64,000 nt of DNA, taken from contig NC_081409.1 in the NCBI RefSeq assembly GCF_030272615.1, positions 27,045,406-27,109,405 of the forward strand. The letters run 5' to 3'. The stretch comes from Cryptomeria japonica (Eukaryota > Streptophyta > Pinopsida > Cupressales > Cupressaceae). The notes under the pieces were generated by a model. That model did not search any database, was not told where the DNA came from, and saw only the letters and a program-made list of their open reading frames with translations. The position numbers were made by a program, and so were the translations under genes. How positions within the stretch are numbered: the stretch's first letter is position 1; the number at the start of each line of letters is the position of its first letter. Shown here piece after piece: positions 23,055 through 35,222 of the stretch.

Positions 23055-24182
23055 CATCTTAACACATCTAAGTGACTTTACAAGTTAAACCAATTAACCA
23101 TATCAAAACATAACCACAAAAACCATTCACCACTTGACACAATGATTTTTGACGTGGAAACCCAAATGGGAAAAACCACAGTGGGAATGAATAGCCACAA
23201 GTATTCTGAACTCTTCTGAAGTTCGCCTTGTTAGGATCCAAGCCTTGCCGGAAGCTTTACAAAAATGTCCCATTAGGAAAAGATCTGGTTAAGGACCACC
23301 CGGTTAAGGGATTGACTAAAATACCTTGTTAAAGGCAATACCCTGTTAGAAGTAACCTCGATAGAGGATTTGAAATCCAAGCTAATGGATCACGTTGTTA
23401 GAGGATTTAGAAAACACCAAGCTTGTTAAAGATTACCCGGTTAAGGGATTTAACGGTTGTAATTGTTAGAGAACAACATGGTTTTTGCTGATCTGGTAAT
23501 AGCACTACTCTACTTGATCAGATCCTTTTCATGCTCCTATCTACCTTCAAACATCCTGCAGATACTCCTTCTGGTTCGACAATCAATCACACTGACACTT
23601 AACCAAAATTGCCAACACTACTACAAAACAACTCATCGACCTTATAAGAAAAACAATAGGTCGGCAACACATCACAAAACCTAAGATCTCATAGAGATTA
23701 CAAACAAATCGGTTTAGACATGACTGTTGGATTACATAGCAATCATCTGCACATTGTACACGATAATCTCGATCGCTCCTTGATCACCGCACATAGGATC
23801 CTGTAACTCATCACACGGTTTCCACTTCATGCTATGCACTCGCTCATTCCCAAGATAAAGCAGTTATCTCTACACACCAAAACCACTTGAAACTCATCAC
23901 GTGCAACATGCATACATGGCATAATCATCTTCGATCACCATTAAATCATAGATCAACACAACTGATTCACCAAGCTCCATCGGTTAAGGTTCGAAATATC
24001 AATAGGTAGGATTACCAGTTGATCTCATTGCTTCAATAGCAATATCGGTTTCCTTTACTTTCTCAACTACCGGTTGCATTACTACATCACTATAGGTTGT
24101 AATACAACTTCATTACTGGTTACAATTGACATCAATGACAACACTTAAAATTCATTAATGTAATATTCATACAATGCCAACA
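23055..24182 (-). mobile_element. 3' LTR of copia element A (truncated)
   Basis: Closely similar to 56806-57975 over about 1.13 kb in the same orientation, with both ends reading TGTTGGCATTGT at the LTR start (minus strand). The distal 290 bp present in the other LTR are missing here, so a deletion or insertion removed the end. It contains the GTGGAAACCC...GGGAAAAACC block (23150-23195) and CCGGTTAAGGG repeats. It is bordered at 24183 by a polypurine tract on the minus strand. Confidence 0.9.
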
Positions 24183-24440
24183 ATCTCCCCCTTTGGCATT
24201 GATGGCAATACAAATATCAATACCCTTTGATTGTGATGATTGAGAGTAATGAACATAAACATGTATAGGAATCCTGCTTTACATTTTTCCATGTACTCTC
24301 CTTCAACTGAGTCTCCATGTCTTCAGCTGGTAATTGGCTACAATTCTTCTCCCCCTTTGACAACAATGCCAAAGTGAAAGTAAAACATACAGTGTCATAC
24401 TTCACTGTTCTGCAACTTGCTGCTCCCCCTATGGAGTAGC
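24183..24440 (-). promoter_or_regulatory. Multiple polypurine tracts of element A
   Basis: The minus strand has AAAGGGGGAGAT directly next to the LTR (24183-24195) and further AGGGGGAG-type runs near 24348-24360 and 24423-24433. Several PPTs ahead of the 3' LTR are a hallmark of the Sirevirus branch of plant copia elements. The PPT primes plus-strand DNA synthesis. Confidence 0.75.
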
Positions 24441-24504
24441 TTCGCTCTACACCAATCCCGCTTCAAGATCTTCAATAAGCTTCGGGACTAATGTCTTCAA
24501 CATC

Positions 24505-27261
24505 TATTCAATGAACTTCATGTAGGGGCACAACCCCTACCTGACCTCTAAGATATTCAAAAGTAGCCTTAGGCAAAGGTTTAGTAAAGATATTTGCTAG
24601 CTGTTCCTTGGTAGATACATGCTCCAATAACACATCTTTACTCTGCACTTTTTCTCTCAAGAAATGATATTTGAGCTCAATATGCTTGATTATAGCATGC
24701 AACACTGGGTTCTTTGAAATATTTATTGCACTGGTGTTATTACAGAAAATCCTTACCGGTTCTGTAATCTTCAACTTGAATCCTTCTAGAATGTGTTTCA
24801 TCCAGATTGCCCGGGTACAATTCATATACACTGCAACATATTCAGCTTTGGCAGTTGACTGTGATGTACAACTTTGCTTCTTGCTGCTCCAAGATACAAG
24901 GCTTCCTTCAAGAAAGAATGCACCTTTGGTTGTGCTCTTCCTGCCATCAACATTTCCTGCCCAGTCTGCATCTGTATAGACTTTCAAATCAAAGTTACCT
25001 GCATATGGATACCATAATTCATAATCAATAGTACATTTCAAATATCTGAATATCCTTTTAGTTGCTATCATGTGTGTCTCCTTTGGGTTCTTCTAGAATC
25101 TGGCAACTAATCCAACTGCTTGAGCAATATCCGGTCTGTTGTGAACAACATAATGCAGTTTCCCTATCATAGACATGTACTCCTTTTCATCCACGGATGC
25201 AATATCATCCTCCTTAGATAGTTTACAACTTGTAACAATTGGTGTCCCAACTAGTTTACACTCTCCCATTCCAAATGTCTTCAATACCTCTTTCACATAC
25301 TTGGACTATGTGATAAAGATACCATTCTTCATCTATTGAATTTGCAAACCTATGAAGAATTTTATCTCTCCTACTAGAGACATTTCAAATTCATTTTTCA
25401 TCTCATTTGCAAAGTCATCACTCATGTCATCATTGCCTCCAAAAATGATATCATCCACAAATACCTCACTAACCAGTATCTTATCTCCTTCAGTCTTAAG
25501 ATATATATTGTTGTCTTCACTGGTTCTCTAAAAACCTATATTCACCAAGTGTGAATGTAGTCTTTCATACCATGCTCTTGGTGCTTGCTTCAAACCATAT
25601 AGTGCCTTGTGTAATTTACACACCATATCCTTTGCATCAATCAAAGCATAACCATCTGGCTATTCAATGTAGACTTCCTCTTCCAGTATTCCATTTAGAA
25701 ATGCCGACTTCACATCCATCTGATAAACATTGAATCCTCTATATGATGCAAATGCAAGTAGATTCCTAACACCTTCCAATCTAGAAATTGGTGTAAATGT
25801 CTTGCCATAGTTTTCTCCTTATTCTTGTGCATAACCTTTGCATACCAATCTGGCTTTGTTTATGACTAGTACTCCATTTTCATTCAATTTATTTCTGAAC
25901 ACCCATTTAGTACCTATTACATTTTTGTTCACCGGTCTGGGTACTAGGGTCCATTTATTGTTCTTCTCAATCTGGTCAAGCTCCTCTTCCATAGCCTTGA
26001 TCCAATGATCATCTCCAAAGGCTTCCTTTGTTGTTCTAGGCTTAATAGTGGAGATCATACAAGAATTATCTCTAATTCTTCTTCTCGATAACACACCAAC
26101 ATCTTTATCTCCAATAATCTGATCATGATTATGATTGAGTCTCACATACCTTGAAATAACATGATCATGATCTTTAGGTTCTTCTTCCTCACTATCTTCA
26201 TCTACTGCAGAATCTACCTATTCTGGTTGGACTGGTGCTACAATACTCATTTCACCAACTTTTGACTTCACCGGTTCTGGCTCCAAAATTAGAATGTAAG
26301 GTTCATCTTCCTTCTCCTCACTGGTTTCTCCTATATCTTCAGGACACTCATCCGCTCAGACATTAACACTTTCAATGATTTTCTTTGTCTGGTTGTTGTA
26401 ACATTTGTAGGCTTTTCTCTTGGTGGAGTAACCAAGAAATATGCCTTCATCACTCTTAGCATCAAACTTACCAATATAGTCACCTCTCTTGATAAAACAT
26501 TTACTGCCAAAAACCTTCAAGTAACTAACATTAGGTGATCTACCATACCAGTATTCATAAGGAGTTTTATCCTTACCTCTTTTAACCAATATCCGGTTCA
26601 TAGTGTAGATGGCTGTGCTGACAGCTTCTCTCTAGAAATTGTTGGCTACACCTCCTTGTATTAGCATCATTCTAGCAGCTTCAACAACTGACTGGTTGTT
26701 CCTCTCTGTAATACCATTCTGTTGTGGTGTCCTAAGTGCATAAAGCTACCTCTTAATTCCATTGCCTTCACAATATCTAGTGAGTTCGTCTGAAGTAAAT
26801 TCACCACCTTAATCAGTTCTTAAGCACTTTATCTTCTTTCCACTTTCCTTTTCAGCTAAATCCCTGAATGTCGTAAACTTGCTAATGGCTTCTGTTTTGT
26901 CCTTCAAGAATGTGACCCACATCATTCTTGAGCAATCATCAGTGAAGATAATGAAATACCAATCACCTTGAATACTTCTAGTCCTTATCGGTCCATAGAG
27001 GTCTGTATGAACCAAATCTAGCAAATGGTTTGCTGAGAAAGATTTGCTCTTAAAAGTTGAGGATGTCATCTTCCCTAATTGACATTCCTTATATAGAGCA
27101 TTCACCAGTTTGTCCAACCGAGGCAAACCTCTTACCGACTTGGACTTACTGACTTTAACAATGTTATGAAAATTTACATGACAAATTTTTTGATGCGAAA
27201 GCCAACTATATTCTCCTTTAGCAATTAAACAATTGTTGATTGTAGGATTTAGGTGAAACAA
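24505..27261 (-). pseudogene. Copia element A pol: integrase, RT, RNase H
   Basis: Copia order on the minus strand. 26809-27261: pre-integrase/HHCC (WLSHQKICHVNFHNI, L-Y-K-E-C-Q-L-G-K-M) and the first integrase aspartate (LVHTDLYGP). 26356-26601: integrase C-terminal part with KTPYEYWYGRSPNVSYLKVF. 25819-26145 begins RT (AMEEELDQIEKNNKWTLVP, then GTKWVFRNKL). The RT active site FVDD lies at 25450-25461. 25093-25296 and 24508-25071 give the thumb and RNase H (YTDADWAGN, then SWSSKKQ and LANIFTKPLP). The catalytic RT motif is intact, but stops at several places, for example near 25318 and 25090, inactivate it. Closest in style to SIRE/Maximus-type Sireviruses. Confidence 0.9.
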
Positions 27262-27273
27262 GTTACCTTTTGT

Positions 27274-28044
27274 CTATTTGCCAGTTGTAATCAGTTCACC
27301 TTTGCTTCCATAGATTTTGCACATTCCATTCTTGAATTCTAGTGGATAACCTCTGTCATTGAGTTGAGCAACACTCAAAAGATTGTGTTTCAATCCTTCA
27401 ACCCAGTAAACATCTTCTGCACCGCTCTTTCCATTAAGAGAAATGGTTCCCATACCTTTTACCATGCAGGGTGAGTCATTTCCAAATCTCACAACACCTC
27501 CATCAAATTCCTTCAAATTAATAAATTTACTCCGGTTACTGGTAATGTGGTGTGAACGACCACTGTCAATAATACAATCATCAAAACTATCCATGCGAGA
27601 GACTAATGCCTTATGATATGGTGTCTCCTCTTTAATGGCAACAAAGACAATTTCCTCATTTGCATCTCCCTCAGATTCCTCATTTGTGATTCCACCATCA
27701 TCTGCAATGAGACAATCTCTTTTACCTTTGTCTTTGTACTTCTTATACTTCTCACGTTTATGCTCATTGTCTCCATTTGGACAATTAGCTGCAATATTTC
27801 CAATCCGGTTACATGCCAAACACTTTAAAGGTAATTTACCTCTGTACTTACCAATACCTCTGGGTAACCGCTTGGCCAACAATGCTTCAAGCTCAATCAG
27901 ACTGTCTTCGTGATCAACTTCTCTACTGGATCTATACTCATGACTGTGACTAGCTTCTTTGCTTTTCTTTATCAGTGGGGTAGACGCTAAAGCTCTAAAT
28001 GTAGATTCTGATTTCTGAACACTTCCATCAAAACTATTTAATTC
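27274..28044 (-). pseudogene. Copia element A gag C-terminus and protease
   Basis: The ORF 27274-27882 plus open sequence up to 28044. It begins after the split with L-N-S-F-D-G-S-V-Q-K-S-E-S-T-F-R-A. A zinc knuckle CLACNRIGNIAANC follows, in which the usual histidine is asparagine. The protease site reads CIIDSGRSHHITSNRSKF, where the third active-site neighbour is arginine instead of alanine or cysteine. The pre-integrase LKHNLLSVAQL motif follows. The gag N-terminal half lies 27.8 kb away at 55866-56500. Confidence 0.88.
28040..28044. repeat. Target-site duplication AATTC, left of element B
   Basis: Identical to 55866-55870 at the other end of element B. Both copies directly abut the LTR termini, and five base pairs is the usual length for copia integration. 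Confidence 0.9.
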
Positions 28045-28524
28045 CGTGAGATTTTGCCAAGATTAAGAGATCAATGAAATGTACAAATAGAGAGACGAAA
28101 TATAGGAAAATAATAAATTGTATTCTCATGAATAGATAAATGATCAATAGTTGTTCAATATAATGTAGATGAGCTTGTATATATAGGCAATGCAATATGG
28201 ATATGTGAGCACACAAACATGACATGTGGCTCAATAATAAACAAGGGTAAGTAGGAAATAGGTTTGGTAGGTAGGAGAAACAATAAAATATTCCACACGA
28301 GGTGGATCACCCACCGAAGGTGGAATTATCACTCCACAATAAGTGGATATGATAAAGTAGTAACAAGACCAACACCAAAAAAGTGGAAATTCTCCTACAC
28401 ACACTATCCCAATGTGGCAGAAACATGCAAGTGTCTCATACCCAAACTACTATGAAATACATTTCCTAAGTAAACTTAAGTAAGGTGTAATAATATGCAT
28501 GATGAATAATTATTTATACCAACA
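28045..28524 (-). mobile_element. 3' LTR of element B (480 bp)
   Basis: Near-identical to 55386-55865 and exactly the same length. Minus-strand start TGTTGGTATAAATAATTATT; the end has decayed from CA to CG. A TATATATA box lies near 28171-28182 on the minus strand. A PPT abuts it at 28525. Confidence 0.95.
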
Positions 28525-28534
28525 ACCCCCCTTA
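28525..28534 (-). promoter_or_regulatory. Polypurine tract of element B
   Basis: The minus strand reads TAAGGGGGGT immediately before the 3' LTR start, in the expected place for priming plus-strand DNA. Confidence 0.8.
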
Positions 28535-28899
28535 CGTGCAACTTAGGGGAATGCACTTAAGTCTATAATGCAACTAAGCAATGCAAGATGGGTCCTGACT
28601 ACAAGGCCATGTTAGGTACCCATGTACACATGCAAATACACGCAAACCAATGAAATGAAATCTCTCACAAAGCGGGGAAAGAGAGAAAAACCCAATGGGA
28701 AAAAACCCTCCCCCAAAAGAGAGATGAAGGCTATACAAGATAACTCTCATAGAAGTGTGTAAGGAACAAAACCACGTGTGAGGAAAAAGACCCCCCCATA
28801 TGAGAGAAGAAGAGAAGCTCAGAAGCCCCCCCTAATCTGCACCAATGATAGAGGCTTAATGATGTATGAAGAATTTTCTCCATGAACGTCGAACAACAT
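28535..28899 (-). other. Element B 3' untranslated region, no gene seen
   Basis: A purine-rich, ORF-poor segment between the PPT and the element C insertion point; it continues at 37957 once element C is removed. Confidence 0.6.
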
Positions 28900-30001
28900 T
28901 GCTGGTATTTTGATGATGTTTAGTTCTGATTGTCATTGATGGACACACACTTATTTGATGTATGAGTTATTATTGATCGATAGTTGTTCAAATCGGTATT
29001 GTATGTCATTGTATGTATAGTCTTTGTTTAAGACTATCGGTGTTTTGCAGAAGAAGCTTACTGGTCATAGCAAGTATGAAGACCTCAAGCGGAATGAGGA
29101 CCCCTAGCGACAGTTAATATTTTGATTGAAACACTATGTTCCAGTTTTCCAGTCTTTATCCGTGTACCGATAATCGGTATACTGTGTTAAATTGGTATAA
29201 TTGTAAAGTGTGATGAGTTATCATCCACCAACACTTGGGCGGTGTTTTTGTGTCATGTTACCAAATGTGTCTAGATGCACTGTAGCTAGGAAATTGTAGA
29301 CTAATCTCATTGGACCGACATTAAATTAGATTCCTATATGAGGACATCATGTCTAGGGTTTTGAAGGTTGTTGAAGGGCGTGAAGCGTGTTGTAGAGAAT
29401 ATTAGGTTTTTCCTGAAAGGTATCTCACGACAGAGATTGAGAGTGAAAAGTATAGTAGACTGAAGTAATGATGTAAAGCATTAATAGAGAATTGTCAAGG
29501 ATCTAATCAAGCATTCTATGCTATCTTCTAGATCATTCACTTGTTGATTACTAATCTCTTTGACAAGTCTGAAACCCTTAACCAAGTAGGCCCAGCCAAA
29601 CCTATTGTAAATCCTCTAACAAGGTGGTTCACAGTTGTGGATCTGAAATCCTTTAACAGGGCAATCTTTAACAAGACTTATCTCCTAATAAGATCCGTTC
29701 TGGTGAAGAACATTGTAAGGCCTTAACCGGTTTGACCTTAATCGGTCTGGTTACTATTCTGTAGATAGTTGACTTGTGAGTTTTACTCACCCTGGTTTTT
29801 CTCATTTGGGTTTCCACATCAAAATATCTTGTGTTATGGTGATTGTGCTTCTGTGGGTGAATACTCTATTGTCTATTTGACTTGATTATGTTTTAGCCGT
29901 TTTATTGTTTAAACTACTACACCGGTCTATAGTAAATTTATTTAAGAGTTTGGTTAAGTTTTTAGGCATACTAATTCAACCCCTCCTCTTAGTATTCATC
30001 A
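28900..30001 (+). mobile_element. 5' LTR of element C
   Basis: About 1.1 kb closely matching 35223-37950 (excluding the solo LTR inside that copy). It starts TGCTGGTATTTTGATGATG and ends TATTCATCA, directly followed by a PBS. It contains the inverse of the block seen in element A LTRs (29785-29822) and CCTTAACCGGT-type motifs. Target duplication CAACA(T) at 28894-28899 and 37951-37956. Confidence 0.92.
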
Positions 30002-30016
30002 ATTGGTATCAGAGCC
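30002..30016 (+). promoter_or_regulatory. Primer-binding site (initiator tRNA-Met type) of element C
   Basis: ATTGGTATCAGAGCC abuts the 5' LTR. TGGTATCAGAGC is the standard complement to the 3' end of initiator methionine tRNA used by plant copia elements. Confidence 0.9.
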
Positions 30017-30051
30017 AACCTTTCTATAAGTCTAACCACTTGGAAGGAGAA

Positions 30052-31338
30052 ATGGGGGAATACAACATGAGGGAACTCACTCACCATCTGATTGAGTTCG
30101 AGAGAGCCTATGATAAACTCAAAATCAAGTATAAAGCCTCTTTAGCCAAGAGAAGAGAACTTGCTGAGAAATTGATGAAATTTACTGAAAACAACTCTTT
30201 CGATGAAGCAAACATGGAGGCCTTAGTTGAAGAAGTGGAGAAACTAAATTAATCCAAAACTAACCTAAGGAGGGAGTTGGAAGGAATGACTATCAGGATG
30301 AGTCAGGAGCTAGAAAACAGAAGAAAAACTGAAGATTTAGTGAAGGAAAAGGAGCACGAGATCTCTAAGTTGAAACAAGAGATTGGTACCATCATCGCTT
30401 ATCTGCAAGAGGGTAAGGATGAGAAAGAAGAAATACAAGATGAACTGAATGCAACCATTTCTCAGAATGAAATCTTGATAGAGACCAATGACGCTCTTTC
30501 CAAGGAACTTGCTGAGACAAAGGAGATACTTGCTAAGTTCAACCAGAGTGCTGCGAAGTTGGAACAAAAGCTGGAATCAGTGAAGCCATCAAAGGATAGC
30601 ACTGGACTTGGTTTCTCTGCATATGAGGAAGGTGAAACCTCTGTAACCAAGAGTTATGCACCTAAGGAGCAATAAACACCTAAGAACAACAACAAGAGCA
30701 AAGGTAAGCAAAGGTTTAAACCTGTATGCTTTAATTGTCATCAAGAAGGACATACTACCAATGTATGTAGGAGCAAGGCTTAATATTACTTTCCTTACAT
30801 GCAAAACAATGTGGCTAGAACTGGTAGATTTAATGGTCACTGTTATGCATGCAACAAATTTGGACAAAGAGCTTTTGAGTGCAGGTCGGTTATGAACAAC
30901 TCTGGAGGTTATGTACCAAGATCTAAAGGAGTTGTCCTGAAACCTCCTATGAACTAGAACCCAAATCGATACAGAACCTATGACCATTGGTCAAATGGTT
31001 ATGGAGCGACAAACAGTTGGAGAGCAACCTGTTTGATCTGTCATTGTAGCAGTCACACTACTACAACATGCAGGAGGAAGAATGAATTGGTAAACACCGG
31101 ACCATGGAGAACACCTGGTATGGTATGCTATCATTGCAACAAACTGGGACATATTTCCAGAGTATGTAGACTGAGAAAGAATCCATCGGGAGACATACCA
31201 GTAGACTCAGAGGGAAAGGTCGATGTTGAAACCGTTCAGGCAGATATGAAGAAATAATGGAAAAAGAAATCGGAAGAGAAGCCAAAAGATGAACCAGTTT
31301 CCGCACCTAGTGTGGAGACCCCTGAACCGGCAAACTGA
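30052..31338 (+). pseudogene. Element C gag-like coiled-coil protein with four zinc knuckles
   Basis: One frame of about 428 codons runs from ATG 30052 and is interrupted by in-frame stops at 30250, 30673, 30781, 30955 and 31255, all without frame change. Residues 1-200 are a strongly charged coiled coil (IEFERAYDKLKIKYKASLAK, then K-E-K-E-H-E-I-S-K-L-K-Q-E-I). Four CX2CX4HX4C-type knuckles follow at 30727 (CFNCHQEGHTTNVC), 30847 (CYACNKFGQRAFEC, histidine lost to glutamine), 31030 (CLICHCSSHTTTTC) and 31126 (CYHCNKLGHISRVC). Zinc knuckles bind RNA in gag; four in a row plus a long coiled coil is unusual for copia gag, and no classic gag core is recognised. No protease follows. Confidence 0.78.
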
Positions 31339-31787
31339 GCTTCAAAAAGATTAGGGGGAACATATTGGTAACAATGTTTCGAACCCCCAGAGTATATCGG
31401 TAAAGTGCCCTTATCGGTATTAGGTTACCTGTTGACCGAATAAGAAACAAAGTGGTAAAAGGTAAAGTTAGGGTTTGTGCCCTAACGGTGATGCATTTAT
31501 TATGGTAGGTAGGAGTATTTTTAAAAGTGACTTTTGTCATCATTTTACTTACCTATTTTCAAAGAAATTTTTTTCTAGCTTGAGCAACGCAACAAGAGCG
31601 ATTCATCTTCCATTCAAAAGAATTTAGAAAGATATCTTGCACAAGATTTTGTAGCCATTCAAAGTTGAGGTCAAAGTGGTAAACAATCTTTTGGAGAAGT
31701 GTGTTGTGTTCGACATCAACAAACCCTAGTTCGGAATAAAAAGGTATTTTTTGTCGAATCACTCTCATCATTTGGAATTATCTAGAT

Positions 31788-34700
31788 ATGGCTTCTACAT
31801 CTAAAATCCCTTCTAGTTCTACCAAACGTGAGGAATCATCTGAGTTTCTTAGAAAGAAGGTGAAATATAATGCCCTATCTCAAATTCTTGTCGGAGTCAT
31901 TGTCGAAGGGGACATTTCAGGATATATTGATTGCAAACTAGAAGACCTAGGGTCTCTAGTGATTCACTCCCAGTTGAGTCTGTTATGTGGAGATGATAAG
32001 AAGATTAAACCTGAGTACAACGTAATCAAGAAGAAGAAACTTCACAATGGAGTATATTTTCTCGAGGAATTTATAGAAGAACACATTAGGATTATTCTAA
32101 GTAGGGTTCATGGTGATAAGATGTACCTTGAGCGAACCCATGATATTACACTGGAAGTAATCCATGCCGTGACCGATTTCCGCAATGCTGGGGAAGTTTC
32201 CATTCTTCGCAAGATCACCAAAACCAAAGTGACAGAGCTCACTGGTTTCTGTGAGCAACCAGTGGGCAATGACTGTAAACACCATAAAAGATGACTTGGT
32301 GAAATATGCATGCATGGTAATCAGGTATAGAGTATTCTATGCTAGCAAAATGAATTATGTTCCTACAGCTGCGGTGCATGCCGCTTATAGGATGATCAAG
32401 GAGAATGTAGAATGTGACTTATGTACCTGCATGTAAAAACAACTCATGGAGAACCTGAAGTCCATCAAAGAGGACAAAACACTGAGGTTTAAGTTCGGTC
32501 AACTACTTGTCAGTTTGCTTTTCTATTTTCAAGGATATTTTCCAGGACTTGGTGATCTTCAATGGTCGAGTGACCTACCAATTTCCAGACAAATAAAGGA
32601 GAGTCTGCAAGCAGTGGGATCTGCATATCCGAAAACTTTGAACAAATATTTTGATGAGTTCAGACTAAAGTTGAACCAGAGAATGAGAATATCAAGTGAT
32701 ATGGTTAAAAAATATGAAGATGATATATGTCTCACAATCAAAATAGATCACTGCATAATGCAAGCTGTTGAGCCCATAGAAGATGAAGTTGAGCCTATGG
32801 GCTATGAAGTGGTAAATGATATATTCATAGGGTATGCCTCTACCCTACTTACTTCACCACTGGATCCTAAGAAGAGGAGGACCGGTACCTACTCCGAGAG
32901 GATCGAATCTATTGAAGTACCAAAGCATAAAAAGAGGAAAGCAGTGCCATCGGTATCGACACCGGTTACTTCTGCTGCCAGTCTTAAAGTGACCAAGAGG
33001 TCACCAGCCAAAAAGAAACTGAAGGCTATCCTGCCAAAGGTATTAGAAAGGAAGAGGAAAACTAGGAATAACTCACCGAATTCAAAACACACTGAACTAG
33101 AGGTAGAAATGAAGAAGACAAGGCAATCAAGAAAGAAGACGAAGTCAACTGGTAATGTACTAACAACCTTTGCACCGATAAATATACATGTCTCTTCTTA
33201 CCAGCCTATGACACATTTTCAAAGAATCATGAAGAATGTTAAAAGCAAAGTACTTGACGATCTAAAAGATTATTTTGATGATCTTAGCGATAGTGAAAAG
33301 GAAGAAGTAGAGCTAGAGGTCATTAAATATTTGTGTGATAATGATCGGTCTCCGATTGACACTAAATCTGTTGTTCCTAATTCTTTATATAATTATTTGG
33401 ATAATAAATGGCACATTGTCATGGAAAATGAGCAAGAAATTAGGGAAGAAATTTTGCCCGATATTTTCCCAATGCCTCTAATTTAGAATTGTTTGAGATT
33501 CTTAATCGGTACAAAGGGATCTTTTTCATGCGAAAAAGAAGACTTCAGCTACTCAGAGTCAAAACCTCTGAAGTGGAAAAAGACACCCATCTACAGGTTA
33601 AAGAAGTTGTCAAAATGCAGAAAGTCTCCGAAGCTAATCGACAGGATGAGTAATAGCCTGACCTATCCACAACCAAACCAGATGAAATCTTCGACAGTCT
33701 GGATGAAAGACGAGCAGAACAAAATGACCCCATTGATGTTGATGCACTAAATGTTGAGGACACCACTCTAGAGAAGGAGAAAGCTGAAGAGGAGAGAGTG
33801 GAGAAAGAATAAGATGAGAAAGCGGAAAAAGAGAAACATGAAAAAGAGAAACTGGTAAAAGAGAAAGCAAAGAAAGCTAGACAAGAGAAAGAGAGAGCAG
33901 AGAAGGAAGATGAGAAGAAGAAAAAGGAAGATGAGAAGAAGAAGGAAGATGAGAGGAAGAAGGAAGAAGAGTGCAATAAAGAAGAAGGGAAGAAGAGAGT
34001 GGAAGAGGAGAAAGAGAAATCCGCCAAGGTAGCCCTAGAAAAAGAAGAAGAGGAGAAGAAAAGACAAGAGGAGATCAAGGCAAAGGAAGGAGGACAGACT
34101 CCTAAGGCAACCAGAGGTCAAGCTAAGCAGGTTGATCCCACCGGTCCCACCAATTTGACTCTTGCCTATCTTACTCAATCGGTTGATGAAAATGAGCTAC
34201 CAAGGAGCATTCAACTAGTGCAGGATAGATTGGAAGAACCGAGGAAAAAGAAAGACTAGGATGTCATTCAGTTTGTTGTTTACACTCTTTCCAATCTAAT
34301 CCCCGGTACTGACCTCCCCAATACCCTCGCTGGCCAAGTTAAAACTTCTTTGCATAGTAGTGGATGATCAAGTACAATGTTTGGAAGATATTGCCCAGAC
34401 CACTGCAAAGAAAAACCATGAAAAGGCACTCGAAGTTGCATTAGTAAAGAAAATGGATGAAGACAGAAAAAAGCTGATTAAGCAGAAAGATGATATAAGT
34501 TTGGCTATGGGTGAAGGAAACCTACTCTTGAACAAAATCTGCCAATCTCACCTATTTTGTGAAGATGCTCTGAACAAGAAAAGTCAACTCCAATCGAAGT
34601 TAAAGAAGTATATCGGCAACTTCAAAGTACCATATGATTCCTTCACAATGTATGGGCAGACTGTTCACACTCACCAACATCAGATTGCCAAGATTTAATC

Positions 34701-34971
34701 CGAGATTTGCAAGCAGACTCAAGATCTTCAGGAGCTCCAGTTGCTTCTATTACCTAAATTGCAGGTTCTTCAAAAGTGCTTTATGAACTTGGAAGCTATT
34801 ACTGTCACACATGAGATGAGCACCATCGATGCCATGGAAGAATTAGCCTTCCAGATAAAGACCGAGAGTGAAATTGCTTCCTCACTTCTCGATTCATGGT
34901 CTTCAGACATGGAGGATTTTCTGAAAAACTTTAAATCTATTTTTGAGAAGTTTTACTCTTTATTGTCATGA
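31788..34971 (+). pseudogene. Element C ORF2: large charged protein of unknown function
   Basis: About 1060 codons in the place where pol would be expected. The start ATG 31788 (MASTSKIPSSSTKREESSEF) has a good context. Frame 1 runs to about 32255; a frameshift leads to 32256-33486 with one stop at 32434; another shift near 33468 continues to 34259; a third leads to 34360-34971. The N-terminal 300 residues look globular (VKYNALSQILVGVIVEGDIS, LEVIHAVTDF, FGQLLVSLLFYFQGYFPGLG). Residues about 360-450 are lysine/arginine-rich with KKRR and KRKTR clusters that could be nuclear signals. 33760-34090 is a long K-E-K-E coiled coil, and the C-terminus is helical. I recognise no RT, integrase, protease or RNase H. 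It may derive from the env-like ORF of Sireviruses or from a plant transposon-associated protein; both are guesses. Confidence 0.7.
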
Positions 34972-34989
34972 ACATATACTCTGTTTTAT

Positions 34990-35222
34990 GTTATGCAATA
35001 TAACTTTGGTACATTTCAAAAAAGGGGAGTGTTTGCATTACTTTGTCATTGTTGGCAAAGGGGGAGTAGTATTGAAAATTTCATGCACATACTTGTACTT
35101 TTGCAAAGGGAGTAGTGTATATGCTTAGGGGGAGTAATTTTGATTATGACATCTATTTTTGTTTTGAAAGCACTTAGATGCCAAATTTTCCTAAGTGTTG
35201 CCATCAATGCCAAAGAGGGAGA
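34990..35222 (+). promoter_or_regulatory. Multiple polypurine tracts of element C
   Basis: Runs of the type AAAGGGGGAGTAG occur near 35021, 35059, 35104, 35128 and 35212, the last directly before the 3' LTR (AAAGAGGGAGATT). Such multiple PPTs mark Sireviruses and show that a pol-less element keeps the cis signals of that group. Confidence 0.8.

Noticed and set aside
23463-23684. Plus-strand 73-aa ORF, repeated at 57216-57437, as a conserved gene
   Set aside because: Both copies are the two LTRs of element A; conservation reflects LTR duplication, and the coding orientation is opposite to the element.
33545-34078. 177-aa minus-strand serine/phenylalanine-rich ORF
   Set aside because: Shadow of the K/E coiled-coil coding region on the plus strand.
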